Origin: Actinomyces sp. oral taxon 171 str. F0337 | GTDB lineage: Bacteria; Actinomycetota; Actinomycetes; Actinomycetales; Actinomycetaceae | Direction of reading: 5' to 3' | DNA length: 64,000 nucleotides | Assembly: GCF_005696555.1 (NCBI RefSeq) | Contig: NZ_CP040005.1 | Span: 930,001 to 994,000, forward strand | In this document: in pieces, positions 32,528-42,917 of the stretch | Position numbering within the stretch: the first letter of the stretch is position 1 | Layout of the letters: each line of letters starts with the position of its first letter | Made by a program: the position numbers and the translations under genes | The notes under the pieces: generated by a model | What the model saw: only the letters and a program-made list of their open reading frames with translations | Databases searched by the model: none | Told to the model about the DNA's origin: nothing

Positions 32528-33222
32528 GCGTCGATTACCTCGACATGGGAGTTGTCGACGTAGCCACCCAGAGCGAGCTGGGGTCCCAGCGCCGCCTGCG
32601 CCCCCTCAATGACCTGGTTGGCCAGCGCCCGGCCTCCGGACCAGCCGATGGCGGCCCCGATCCCGAAGGGGAGGAGGCGCCCCAGCGCCAGTGCCCCACC
32701 CTTGGCGGCCGAGCGCTTGGCCACCCGTTTGATGAGGTGGGCATTGATCGACTTCACCGATGGCAGAGGCATCTGCATGAGCAGCTGAGCCGCCCAGAAC
32801 ATCGAGGACAGACCCAGCTGGCCCTGAACCGCCTCGGAGCCCTCCTTGCCCAGGAGGGCAGAGAGAACCAGGGCCCGACGGCGCTCGGTGTCGACGATGT
32901 GGACCCCCTGGATCTCCGCGACAGTGAGAACGTAGGTGACGGCCGAGGCGATGAAGGCGGCGCTCTGGCCGACTGTCAGAGCGGCGGCCGCACCGGTACT
33001 GATGGCCGGTATCGCTGCGGATGCCCCGACCGCTCCCGATGACAGCCCCGCGTCCCGCCGGAAGCGGGAGGCGGCCATCTCGACGAGCTCGGCGGCGTCG
33101 GCCCCGGGGCGGTCTCGGCGCATCCGTGCGACGCGCTCCTCGATGCGGGCGGCCGGGATGGCGAGGGCCTTGTCAAGGGCGCGTTCGAGCGCGGTGGAGC
33201 GCCCAGAGCGGGAGGTGTTCAC
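32524..33222 (-). CDS. EcsC-family protein
   Basis: A 232-residue protein similar to actinobacterial EcsC-like proteins: an N-terminal helix with [18 protein letters not shown], then hydrophobic Ala/Gly-rich segments ([20 protein letters not shown]) with [15 protein letters not shown], and a Gly-rich end. The family is named after a Bacillus gene near an ABC transporter and its function is unknown. GTG start with AAGGAGA. It is the first gene of a coupled operon with thyA and folA, an association that may mark housekeeping use but does not explain its role. Confidence 0.72.
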   Translation of the reverse strand: MNTSRSGRSTALERALDKALAIPAARIEERVARMRRDRPGADAAELVEMAASRFRRDAGLSSGAVGASAAIPAISTGAAAALTVGQSAAFIASAVTYVLTVAEIQGVHIVDTERRRALVLSALLGKEGSEAVQGQLGLSSMFWAAQLLMQMPLPSVKSINAHLIKRVAKRSAAKGGALALGRLLPFGIGAAIGWSGGRALANQVIEGAQAALGPQLALGGYVDNSHVEVIDA

Positions 33223-33296
33223 AGTGGTCTCCTTACCTGAGTGACACAGGGGGCCTCGGGGACGGCGGCCGGATCAACGGACGGAGCGCCGGGCGC

Positions 33297-33737
33297 TCAG
33301 TCCTCGTTGGGGTCGACGATCGTCGTCGTGTAGGAAGCGCCGTGCTCGATGGTGTGCCCCACGGTGCAGTGACGGTCGACGGCGCTCGCGACCCGCTGGT
33401 TCAGCAGCTCGCGCTGATCGGCATCGAGTGAGGACAGGTCGGTGACGATCTCGACCTGGAATGACTCGTAGCGCTCCTCGGCGTCGTTCTTGACGGTCGA
33501 GCAGCCCACGGTGGCCTCGAACCCCTCGCCCAGTGACTTGGCCAGGCGGTGGTCGGCGGACAGGGTGTTGCAGGTGGCCAGTGCGATCTTCATCAGCTCA
33601 CCGGGGGAGAACTCGCCCGGCCCCATGCCGACGCGCACCTCGGCGCCGGAGGAGTTGCGGCCGATGTACTGCCGGGTGCCCGTGCGCTCGGCCCACACGG
33701 CGTTAGGGGCGGAGGCGGCTGTGCTAGATGTGCTCAT
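33297..33737 (-). CDS. OsmC/Ohr-family peroxide-detoxifying protein
   Basis: A 146-residue OsmC-type protein that would reduce organic hydroperoxides with two cysteines. The first lies in KIALATCNTLSADH and the second in EATVGCSTVKND. The N-terminal ARGG-like start (VWAERTGTRQYIGRNSSGAEV) and Glu/Arg positions are family-like. The ATG at 33737 was chosen because the upstream codons have no family similarity. It lies just upstream of the ecsC-like gene on the same strand, but 74 bases separate them. Confidence 0.88.
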   Translation of the reverse strand: MSTSSTAASAPNAVWAERTGTRQYIGRNSSGAEVRVGMGPGEFSPGELMKIALATCNTLSADHRLAKSLGEGFEATVGCSTVKNDAEERYESFQVEIVTDLSSLDADQRELLNQRVASAVDRHCTVGHTIEHGASYTTTIVDPNED

Positions 33738-33792
33738 GGCCTGATCGTGCCATGAAACGGAACGCGACTCGGTGTCCGAGCCGGTGTGCAGG

Positions 33793-33831
33793 CCCGTGCT
33801 GCGCCACTGGCGGACAGAGACGCAGCACGGG
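33793..33831 (-). terminator. Hairpin after the DUF2505 gene
   Basis: CCCGTGCTGCG and its complement form a perfect 11-base stem with a 17-base loop, between the DUF2505 stop and the OsmC start, both on the minus strand. Confidence 0.5.
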
Positions 33832-33904
33832 AATAACAAGACCTGGCGACGTAGCGCACAGTGAGTGATCAGGGTGAGTGAACGAAGCGCGACTAAGGCA
33901 CGGA

Positions 33905-34411
33905 TCAGTGCTCGGCGAGCCAGGCAGTGGCGCGGCGCTCCTCGTCCGCCACGACTCGCCCCACCATGCTCATGGCCTTCTCCTCGATGGTCTTGCCCAC
34001 CAGCGGCACTGAGACCTTGAGATCAACGTCGACGGTGACGGTGGTGGCCTCACCGGCGGCGTCGACGGCCGGAGCCATGGTGGAGGTGGCGCTGACCTTG
34101 ACCGGGGTGTTCTTGAGCGTCACGTCGTAGCCGCCGGAGCGTGAGCCGTCGTCCTTCGGCTCGCCCCAGGACTCGGCCACGGTGAAGGACACCGCCGAGC
34201 GCACGATCCGCGAGGCGACCGAGGGAAGCTGGGAGGGCTGGATGCTCCCGGCGATGGTGGTGACGAACCCCTGACCGCGCTGGGCGACGTCGACCGAGGC
34301 GTTGTCGAGTCCGGCTCTCGAAACCCGCTCCTCCTGGTAAGCGGGGTCGGCGAGCATCTGCGCGGTGCGTGCCGGACTTGCGGGATAGGTGATGGTGATG
34401 GTCTTCCTCAT
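33905..34411 (-). CDS. DUF2505 family protein
   Basis: A 168-residue protein of the actinobacterial DUF2505 family, related in fold to START/SRPBCC lipid-binding domains: KTITITYPASPARTAQMLADPAYQEERV at the N-terminus and VSVPLVGKTIEEKAMSMVGRVVADEE near the end. No catalytic residues are known. No signal peptide. It faces away from the PdtaS-like kinase gene; 177 bases of non-coding DNA lie between, including a short hairpin. Confidence 0.88.
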   Translation of the reverse strand: MRKTITITYPASPARTAQMLADPAYQEERVSRAGLDNASVDVAQRGQGFVTTIAGSIQPSQLPSVASRIVRSAVSFTVAESWGEPKDDGSRSGGYDVTLKNTPVKVSATSTMAPAVDAAGEATTVTVDVDLKVSVPLVGKTIEEKAMSMVGRVVADEERRATAWLAEH

Positions 34412-34543
34412 GGTGCGATCCTGTCATGTTTCACCGGGCCGCGGCATGTTTCGATCACGGAGGGGCCGGGAGACGTGACGCGGCTCGAACAGTTGAGAAC
34501 GGGATCGTCAAGGTCCTGAGCATGTGTTCTGCTTGGCAATTAG

Positions 34544-34560
34544 CCGGCTCGACGAGCCGG
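34544..34560. promoter_or_regulatory. Short palindromic hairpin upstream of the kinase gene
   Basis: CCGGCTC and GAGCCGG form a 7-base stem with a 3-base loop, 16 bases before the probable -10 of the kinase gene. It may be an operator or the terminator-like edge of the promoter. Confidence 0.35.
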
Positions 34561-34576
34561 GTTCGCTCACTGCCGA

Positions 34577-34582
34577 TAACCT
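34577..34582 (+). promoter_or_regulatory. -10 hexamer TAACCT of the PdtaS-like gene (leaderless start)
   Basis: TAACCT ends six bases before the GTG start at 34589. Confidence 0.42.
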
Positions 34583-34588
34583 TGAGAG

Positions 34589-36064
34589 GTGCCTAATCTT
34601 CTGCCCAGCGCCCTGAGAGACGCAGTCGACCTCGCCGAGGCCGACCTTGACTGGATCCACCAGCTGGTGGCCGACTGGCAGCTGATTGCGGACCTATCCA
34701 CCTCTGACCTGGTCCTGTGGGTGCGTACCCGCGCGGGGCGTTTCATTGCCGCAGGCCATACCCGCCCCTCCGGTGGGACCACCGTCCATCTCGAGGACGT
34801 CATCGGGCGGCGCATGCCGGCCTCACGTGAGGCCATGGCCATGGAGTCACTGTCCACCGCTCAGATCCAGGACGCCGCCGAGCCCTACTGGACCGGCACC
34901 GCCGCGGTTCAGGAGGAGTACATCCCGGTCGTCCACGCCGGTACACCGATCGCCGTCGTCACCCGGGAGACCTCGGTGGGCGTCATCCGGGGCGGGCGCA
35001 TCGTTGAGCGGGAGATGGAGGAGATCGCCGAGGTCCTGTGCCAGATGACCGCCTCGGGTGACTTCCCCATCCAAGGTGCCGGCACCACGATCCGCCACGG
35101 TACACCGCGCGTGGCCGACGGCGTCCTGCGTCTGGACGAGGAGGGGCGGATCGTCTACGTCAGCCCCAACGGGCGTTCCTGCTTCCATCGCCTGGGAATC
35201 GATGGCGAGCTGGAGGGGATCCAGCTGGCGGAGGCCGTCACATCGATCATTCCTGCCCGCACCCCCGTCGATGAGACGCTGGCCGTGGTGCTCATGGGAC
35301 GGCAGGCCTGGCTCACCGAGGTCGAGGTCGAAGGAGTGTTCCTCTCTCTGCGTTCCATCCCCCTGACGCTCGGAGGGCACCGCTCCGGGGCGGCGCTCCT
35401 GGTCCGCGACGTCACCGAGGTGCGTCGGCGTGAGCAGGTCCTGCTCAATAAGGACGCCACCATCCGGGAGGTCCATCACCGGGTCAAGAACAACCTGCAG
35501 ACCGTCTCGGCGCTGCTGCGCATGCAGGCCCGCCGTGCCTCGAACGAGGAGACCCGTCAAGCTCTGTCCGAGGCCGAGCGCCGGGTGACCACCATCGCCA
35601 CCGTCCACGATGCCCTGAGTCACAATGTCAACGAGCACGTGGACTTCGATGAGGTCTTCTCCTCCATCCTGCGCATGGCTGCGGTCGTGGCCACGCCCAC
35701 AGGTGAGGTCAGCACCAAGCTGGAAGGATCCTTCGGCGTGGTCGATGCTGACACGGCTCAGGCGCTGGCCACGGTGCTGGCCGAGCTCGTGACCAATGCC
35801 GTCGGGCACGGCCTCGATGGACGTGACGGCCGCGTGACAGTCACGGCCCACCGTGACGAGGACAGGCTCGAGGTCCACGTGATGGACAACGGTGCCGGCC
35901 TTGCGCCGGACACCCTCATGACCGGTCTGGGAACGCGGATCGTCACCACGCTCGTGCGTGGAGAATTGCGGGGGGTCATTGACTGGGAGCCTCTGAGCGG
36001 AGGGGGGACCGACGTCGTCATTCACGCCCGCCTTAACCAGAGGGCTACGAGGGCTGACGCCTGA
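34589..36064 (+). CDS. PdtaS-like sensor histidine kinase
   Basis: A 491-residue soluble kinase with the actinobacterial PdtaS architecture: an N-terminal GAF-like sensor (about 20-155), a PAS domain (about 170-285), HisKA_2 dimerisation with the phosphorylated His in EVHHRVKNNLQTVSALLRMQ, and a HATPase with N-box ELVTNAVGHG, G1 DNGAGLAP and G2 TGLGTRIV. In mycobacteria PdtaS senses metals or c-di-GMP and phosphorylates the RNA-binding antiterminator PdtaR. No pdtaR lies beside it here. No membrane segment is seen, so it is cytoplasmic. Convergent whiB follows after a terminator. Confidence 0.92.
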   Translation: MPNLLPSALRDAVDLAEADLDWIHQLVADWQLIADLSTSDLVLWVRTRAGRFIAAGHTRPSGGTTVHLEDVIGRRMPASREAMAMESLSTAQIQDAAEPYWTGTAAVQEEYIPVVHAGTPIAVVTRETSVGVIRGGRIVEREMEEIAEVLCQMTASGDFPIQGAGTTIRHGTPRVADGVLRLDEEGRIVYVSPNGRSCFHRLGIDGELEGIQLAEAVTSIIPARTPVDETLAVVLMGRQAWLTEVEVEGVFLSLRSIPLTLGGHRSGAALLVRDVTEVRRREQVLLNKDATIREVHHRVKNNLQTVSALLRMQARRASNEETRQALSEAERRVTTIATVHDALSHNVNEHVDFDEVFSSILRMAAVVATPTGEVSTKLEGSFGVVDADTAQALATVLAELVTNAVGHGLDGRDGRVTVTAHRDEDRLEVHVMDNGAGLAPDTLMTGLGTRIVTTLVRGELRGVIDWEPLSGGGTDVVIHARLNQRATRADA

Positions 36065-36102
36065 CCTGTCGAATCCCAGCTGTTGAAAACGCCTGGATCA
36101 AT

Positions 36103-36137
36103 AAAACGGTGTTCGCACGATTAACCGTGCGAACACC
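36103..36137. terminator. Bidirectional terminator between pdtaS-like and whiB genes
   Basis: CGGTGTTCGCACG and its exact complement form a 13-base stem with a 5-base loop. On the minus strand the stem is followed by a TTTTATT run, making it a canonical terminator for whiB. Confidence 0.85.
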
Positions 36138-36163
36138 GCGGCGCAAAGAAACTCGATCAGTTT

Positions 36164-36412
36164 TCAGGACGACCGGCGGGCGCGAGCTGCCCGGCGCTTG
36201 AGGGAACGACGCTCGTCCTCGCTCATGCCGCCCCAGACGCCGGCGTCCTGACCATTCTCCAGAGCCCACTTCAGGCAGGTGTCCACCACCTCGCAGCGGC
36301 CGCACACCTCTTTCGCCTTGGCGATCTGGGCAATAGCGGGACCGGTGTTCCCCACAGGGAAGAAGAGCTCCGGGTCAACGGTGAGACATGCGGCTTGGCT
36401 GCGCCAGTCCAT
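36164..36412 (-). CDS. whiB1: WhiB-family iron-sulfur transcription factor (WhiB1-like)
   Basis: An 82-residue WhiB regulator, found only in actinobacteria and their phages. The four cluster ligands are Cys9, Cys37, Cys40 and Cys46; the GVWGG turn follows at about 58, then a basic tail (LKRRAARARRSS) for DNA contact. Its N-terminus (MDWRSQAACL) and short length match WhiB1, which senses nitric oxide and binds the principal sigma factor. It is transcribed alone towards the PdtaS-like gene. The spacer upstream (36413-36618) is 206 bases, AT-richer than average, and should carry its promoter. Confidence 0.93.
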   Translation of the reverse strand: MDWRSQAACLTVDPELFFPVGNTGPAIAQIAKAKEVCGRCEVVDTCLKWALENGQDAGVWGGMSEDERRSLKRRAARARRSS

Positions 36413-36618
36413 AAAGGCCCCCTACAAGGTCATCGGTCATACGGCTAGCGCCGGCCCGGCTTGTCAGGGGACGGCGGCCGCGTCTGAGAACAACTTTCAC
36501 ATGACGGTGGGCAGCGGGCAAGACCTCGATCATGAGACCTGCGCCTATACCCTGTCGTGATCCTCACAGGACGTGGAGCTGTTGAGATAACACCACTTTC
36601 CGTCATTGAGAATGCCTG

Positions 36619-39600
36619 TTAAACAGAATGTTCAATAGGGCGATCATCGTCGGGCCGGGGCAGCACGATCTGAATGGGTAGGCACGTTCCCCGATAGACG
36701 AGTGCTCCACGACCGGGCAGCGTCATCGCCCTCGGATCGGTGACCGCCCGCAGGGAGACGCCGGCGGCTTGATCGGCATGGCGCAGACCGGGCCACAGCA
36801 CGACGAGCGCTTCGCGCTCACGCATGGTGGAGATCGCGCCGCGGAAGGTCGTGGCCACCTTCTCCGTCGAGGCGGAGGCCAACACCACATCGGAGCGCGC
36901 CAGCGCGGCCTCCACCTGAGTGACGGTGGCTACGTCCGCCAGGTCCAGGTCGTCCACAATGAGGGCATCCGAAGGAATCGCCTGAGCCAGCGCCCGCAGC
37001 GCCGTGGAGCGTCCCGAGCCGGGCGGCCCGGTCACCAGGACACTGGTGCGAGCCGGAAGCGTGACCGGAGCAGCCGCGTCCCCTCCCACAGCCCAGGTAC
37101 CGTCCGGAACGTCCTCCCAGGTGGGCCGTGTCGGCAGCGGCACGAGCCGCAGCACGCAGCCGCCGTCGTGGTCGGAGCCGGATACTGGGGACCCCTCACG
37201 GAGCACGATCTGACAGGCGGTCGTCGCAGCCCCGTCCAGGATGACGCCGCGCCCCGGGACGCCACCGGTGACCACTCCACGTGGAAGACCGGCGAGAGCG
37301 GCCTGCGTGCCGGTGGCCGCACCGAGAACCAGTCTGAGCCCCATGGATCCTGCCCACCGGGCGGTGGACGCGGCCAGCGGGGCGGTCATCAGCAGGGGAG
37401 CGCCCGCTGCGGATGTGGTTCGGATGACGGCCTCCAGCAGGGCGTTTCCCTGACCGGGGCCCAGCACCTCATCGATGGTCGGGATGAGTGCGTCGACGTT
37501 ATCGAGGCACAGCAGGTCTCCGCCCAGCCGCCCACTGGCCGCAAGCCCCCACAACCGGGCCAGGCGCCGCGGGTCCTCCGTACCGACAACCGTGCCCACC
37601 CCGGGGTGGGTGAGGAGTTCGTGCACGGGTGAGGTCGCGTCGGCGGCCTCGCCGGAGCCGTCGGACGCCGGGGGAGTGAGTCCGCACAGGTGCACCCCTC
37701 TGCCCGAGCTCAGTGCCGCTGTCGCGGCCGAGGCCACGAGGGTGGAGCGCCCCGACCTCGGGGCCCCGAGCACCAGCAGCGGGCGAGTGACCCGCCAGTG
37801 CCACACCCCCAGACTCTGCTGGCGAGGAAGGTCGGTCACGGCGAGAAGAAGACGGCCGTCGTCGTGCGTGGACAGTGGGGCGCGGTCGGTGAGGCCCGCG
37901 GGGGCGAGTGCCCCATCCGCCCCCTGCTCCTCAGTCCCGCCAGGTGCCCGGGGGCCTCGAAGCCGTCCCAGCTCGAGCGCCTGGGCCGTGTTGATCGAGG
38001 TGGGCAGAGCCGGCGCCCACGGGCGCCACGGGGAGGCGTGTCCCTCGGCTGCGCGTGAGACGAGGTCAACGATCTCTTGGACCTCACGCCCTGAGCCGCA
38101 CCAGGGGGCCTGAAGCACCTGGTTGCTGGCGCTGCTAGGGCCAGTAGGTCCGTTGCCGAGACCTCGTGGGCCGGGGACGCCCTCCTGCTCGCTGCCGGCT
38201 CCACTGACCAGGACTCTGCCGGGATGATGACCGAGCCGGGCGGCCCCGTCGTGCCCCAGGACGTCCCTGGAGTCAGCGGCGTCGAGCACCCGCAGACACA
38301 CTCGCAGGGAGGTATTGGCCCGAATTGCCGGGGACACGGCCCCCTGAGGGCGCTGAGTGGCCAGAATGAGGTGGATCCCCAGGCTGCGTCCCTGGGATGC
38401 GATGCGCACCAGGGACTCCAGGACGTCGGCGTGCTCACCGGCCAAGGTGGCGAACTCGTCCACCGCCACCACCAGATCGGGGACGACGACCCGTGGCGGC
38501 AGGCAGGAGAGGTCCTTGGCGCCGTGGGCGGCCAGGATCCGCTCGCGGCGGTGCACCTCGGCCTCCAAGGAGGACAGGGCTCGTTGGGTGCCAGCAGGAT
38601 CCAGATCCGTCAGGACCCCGGCCGTGTGCGGCAGGCCGGCGAGAGGACCGAAGGCGGCACCGCCCTTGTAGTCGACGAGGACCAGTGTCAGACGATCCGG
38701 CGCCCGACTCAGTGCCAGCTGCACCAGCCACGAGATGAGCAGCTCGGACTTTCCAGAACCCGTCGTCCCGGCCAGCAGGGCGTGCGGGCCGTCCGCCACC
38801 AGGTCGGCTCTCACGGGCCCCCGCGATCCCACTCCGAGCACCGCAGGCAACGCCGGGGCAGCCTGAGCCGGCGAGCGCGACTGCTCCTCCCACTGCGCCC
38901 GCAGCTCGTAGGCGTCAAGGTCGTCCATGACCTCACTGAGGGGCACCAGATCGGGAATCCCATCGACCTGGGACGACGCCCTGGACGGTGACGTGATCCG
39001 GGAGCGGCTCAGGTGACGAACCGCATCCCACCAGATCGGTGAGCACGACGGCGCCCCGGCCGGAGCGGGCCGCGTGCTCAGCGCCTGCGGCGGGACCTCG
39101 TCATGCGAGCAGGTCACTATCTGCGCGCTGTGAGGGCGTGCCTGCGGGCCCCAGGAGAGGCGTACTCCCAGTCGGCCGCCTTCCTCCTCACAGTCCTCAT
39201 GCTCCTGACTATGCTCCCCACTGTCCTGACGACCCGTGCGTTCGTCCCGCGGGTCACCCGGCAGGTCGGTCAGTACGGTCAGCTGGACCTCATCGCGGGC
39301 CAGGAGCTGGGTGCACCACCATCTCAGCGCATTCCCGGCCCCTTCGCCCACCAGGGCCAGGCTCTCACCGTCGGAGAGCGATAGGACGCAGCGCCGTCGG
39401 CGCCCGGCACTCCAGGCTGCCAGGACCTCTTGGGAGGTCGAGACCGGTGTTGAGCCCTCGGCCTCGGAGCCCTGGACGGACTGAGACATGCTGGAGCGTG
39501 CCGCGACGGCCAGCAGCATCGTGGCAGGGTCCGGCTCGCCGTGCCTCCAACCCGGTCGGCGTCCTCGGCGGCGCCGGCGACCACGCCATCTGGGCCCGCC

Positions 39601-40242
39601 GGCGCGCCCGGTGCGCTGGGATCGTCGACGTTGCAGGAACGGCACCAGGCGCATGATCGTCATCGCGACCATCGGCGCCACCATGACCATGCCCATCGCA
39701 CCGCGGCTCCCCGTCCTGACCGCAACCGCGGCCGAGCAGCCCATGACCAGTAAGCAGACCAGTGAGCCCACCATCAACCATGCCGCTGACGAAGCCGGCG
39801 CCGCAGGGGCCGCCACCACCAGGTCGCAGGGACGCCTGCGCAGCTCGAGCACGCTGCCCCCCAGCCGCAGGAGCGTCCCCTCCCTCAGCCTCATCTCCCT
39901 GCGGGCGCGCCACCACAGTCCCAGGTGCCAGTAGCGGTAGGAGCCGTTGGCTGATCCACAGTCCTGCGCCAGGACACGACCGCCGTGAATCCGCAGACGC
40001 AGATGGCGGCGTGACACCAACGGATCGCTGAGAACCTCTCCCCGTCCCAGGAAGGCGCCGTCCCTGACGGCTATCACCAGGCCACGGTCAGGACCGTCCA
40101 GGACCGCAAGGTGCCATGGTCCGGCCAAGGCGGCAAGAGCCGCGTCCGCGGCCGCCTCACCGGCCGAGTGCTGGCACGACGAGAACGAGGTCTCTCCCGG
40201 AAGGAGCGGGTGGAGGTCTAGGACATCGGCGATAGCGCTCAT
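36619..40242 (-). CDS. FHA domain and triple FtsK/SpoIIIE ATPase (EccC/EssC-like)
   Basis: A 1207-residue membrane ATPase. An FHA phosphothreonine-binding domain (about 40-115, SRRHLRLRIHGGRVLAQDCGS) comes first, then two membrane segments (about 145-195), then three P-loop units: GTTGSGKS at about 492 with Walker B VVAVDEFATLAG; GAPRSGRST at about 826; GPPGSGRST at about 1068 with ALIVDDLDLAD. This order is that of EssC (Firmicutes) and EccC (actinobacteria), the motor of type VII secretion. No WXG100, EccB, EccD or MycP gene lies nearby. Only the first site has an ideal Walker A, as in EccC. The ATG at 40242 fits the family; other starts are possible. Confidence 0.82.
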   Translation of the reverse strand: MSAIADVLDLHPLLPGETSFSSCQHSAGEAAADAALAALAGPWHLAVLDGPDRGLVIAVRDGAFLGRGEVLSDPLVSRRHLRLRIHGGRVLAQDCGSANGSYRYWHLGLWWRARREMRLREGTLLRLGGSVLELRRRPCDLVVAAPAAPASSAAWLMVGSLVCLLVMGCSAAVAVRTGSRGAMGMVMVAPMVAMTIMRLVPFLQRRRSQRTGRAGGPRWRGRRRRRGRRPGWRHGEPDPATMLLAVAARSSMSQSVQGSEAEGSTPVSTSQEVLAAWSAGRRRRCVLSLSDGESLALVGEGAGNALRWWCTQLLARDEVQLTVLTDLPGDPRDERTGRQDSGEHSQEHEDCEEEGGRLGVRLSWGPQARPHSAQIVTCSHDEVPPQALSTRPAPAGAPSCSPIWWDAVRHLSRSRITSPSRASSQVDGIPDLVPLSEVMDDLDAYELRAQWEEQSRSPAQAAPALPAVLGVGSRGPVRADLVADGPHALLAGTTGSGKSELLISWLVQLALSRAPDRLTLVLVDYKGGAAFGPLAGLPHTAGVLTDLDPAGTQRALSSLEAEVHRRERILAAHGAKDLSCLPPRVVVPDLVVAVDEFATLAGEHADVLESLVRIASQGRSLGIHLILATQRPQGAVSPAIRANTSLRVCLRVLDAADSRDVLGHDGAARLGHHPGRVLVSGAGSEQEGVPGPRGLGNGPTGPSSASNQVLQAPWCGSGREVQEIVDLVSRAAEGHASPWRPWAPALPTSINTAQALELGRLRGPRAPGGTEEQGADGALAPAGLTDRAPLSTHDDGRLLLAVTDLPRQQSLGVWHWRVTRPLLVLGAPRSGRSTLVASAATAALSSGRGVHLCGLTPPASDGSGEAADATSPVHELLTHPGVGTVVGTEDPRRLARLWGLAASGRLGGDLLCLDNVDALIPTIDEVLGPGQGNALLEAVIRTTSAAGAPLLMTAPLAASTARWAGSMGLRLVLGAATGTQAALAGLPRGVVTGGVPGRGVILDGAATTACQIVLREGSPVSGSDHDGGCVLRLVPLPTRPTWEDVPDGTWAVGGDAAAPVTLPARTSVLVTGPPGSGRSTALRALAQAIPSDALIVDDLDLADVATVTQVEAALARSDVVLASASTEKVATTFRGAISTMREREALVVLWPGLRHADQAAGVSLRAVTDPRAMTLPGRGALVYRGTCLPIQIVLPRPDDDRPIEHSV

Positions 40243-40358
40243 TCCTCCAGAATCACCGCTGGAGTCCGTCACGTCGCCGGTGGGCACCCCCGGGTGTGGA
40301 CATCCTCCCCATTTGGGGATGCTCATGCTCACTGTGGATACGCGAGAGCCCGGTGTGA

Positions 40359-42839
<2,481 letters not shown>

Positions 42840-42847
42840 TGGCTCAC

Positions 42848-42893
42848 GACTGGGGCGGGGCACCTCCTTGTCAGGAGGTGCCCCGCCCCAGTC
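42848..42893. terminator. Long perfect hairpin after ligA, bidirectional
   Basis: A 21-base perfect stem with a TGTC loop lies between ligA and the convergent L,D-transpeptidase gene. There is no U-tract on either side. Confidence 0.88.
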
Positions 42894-42917
42894 GGTTGCG
42901 ACTCGGCTGATACCGGC

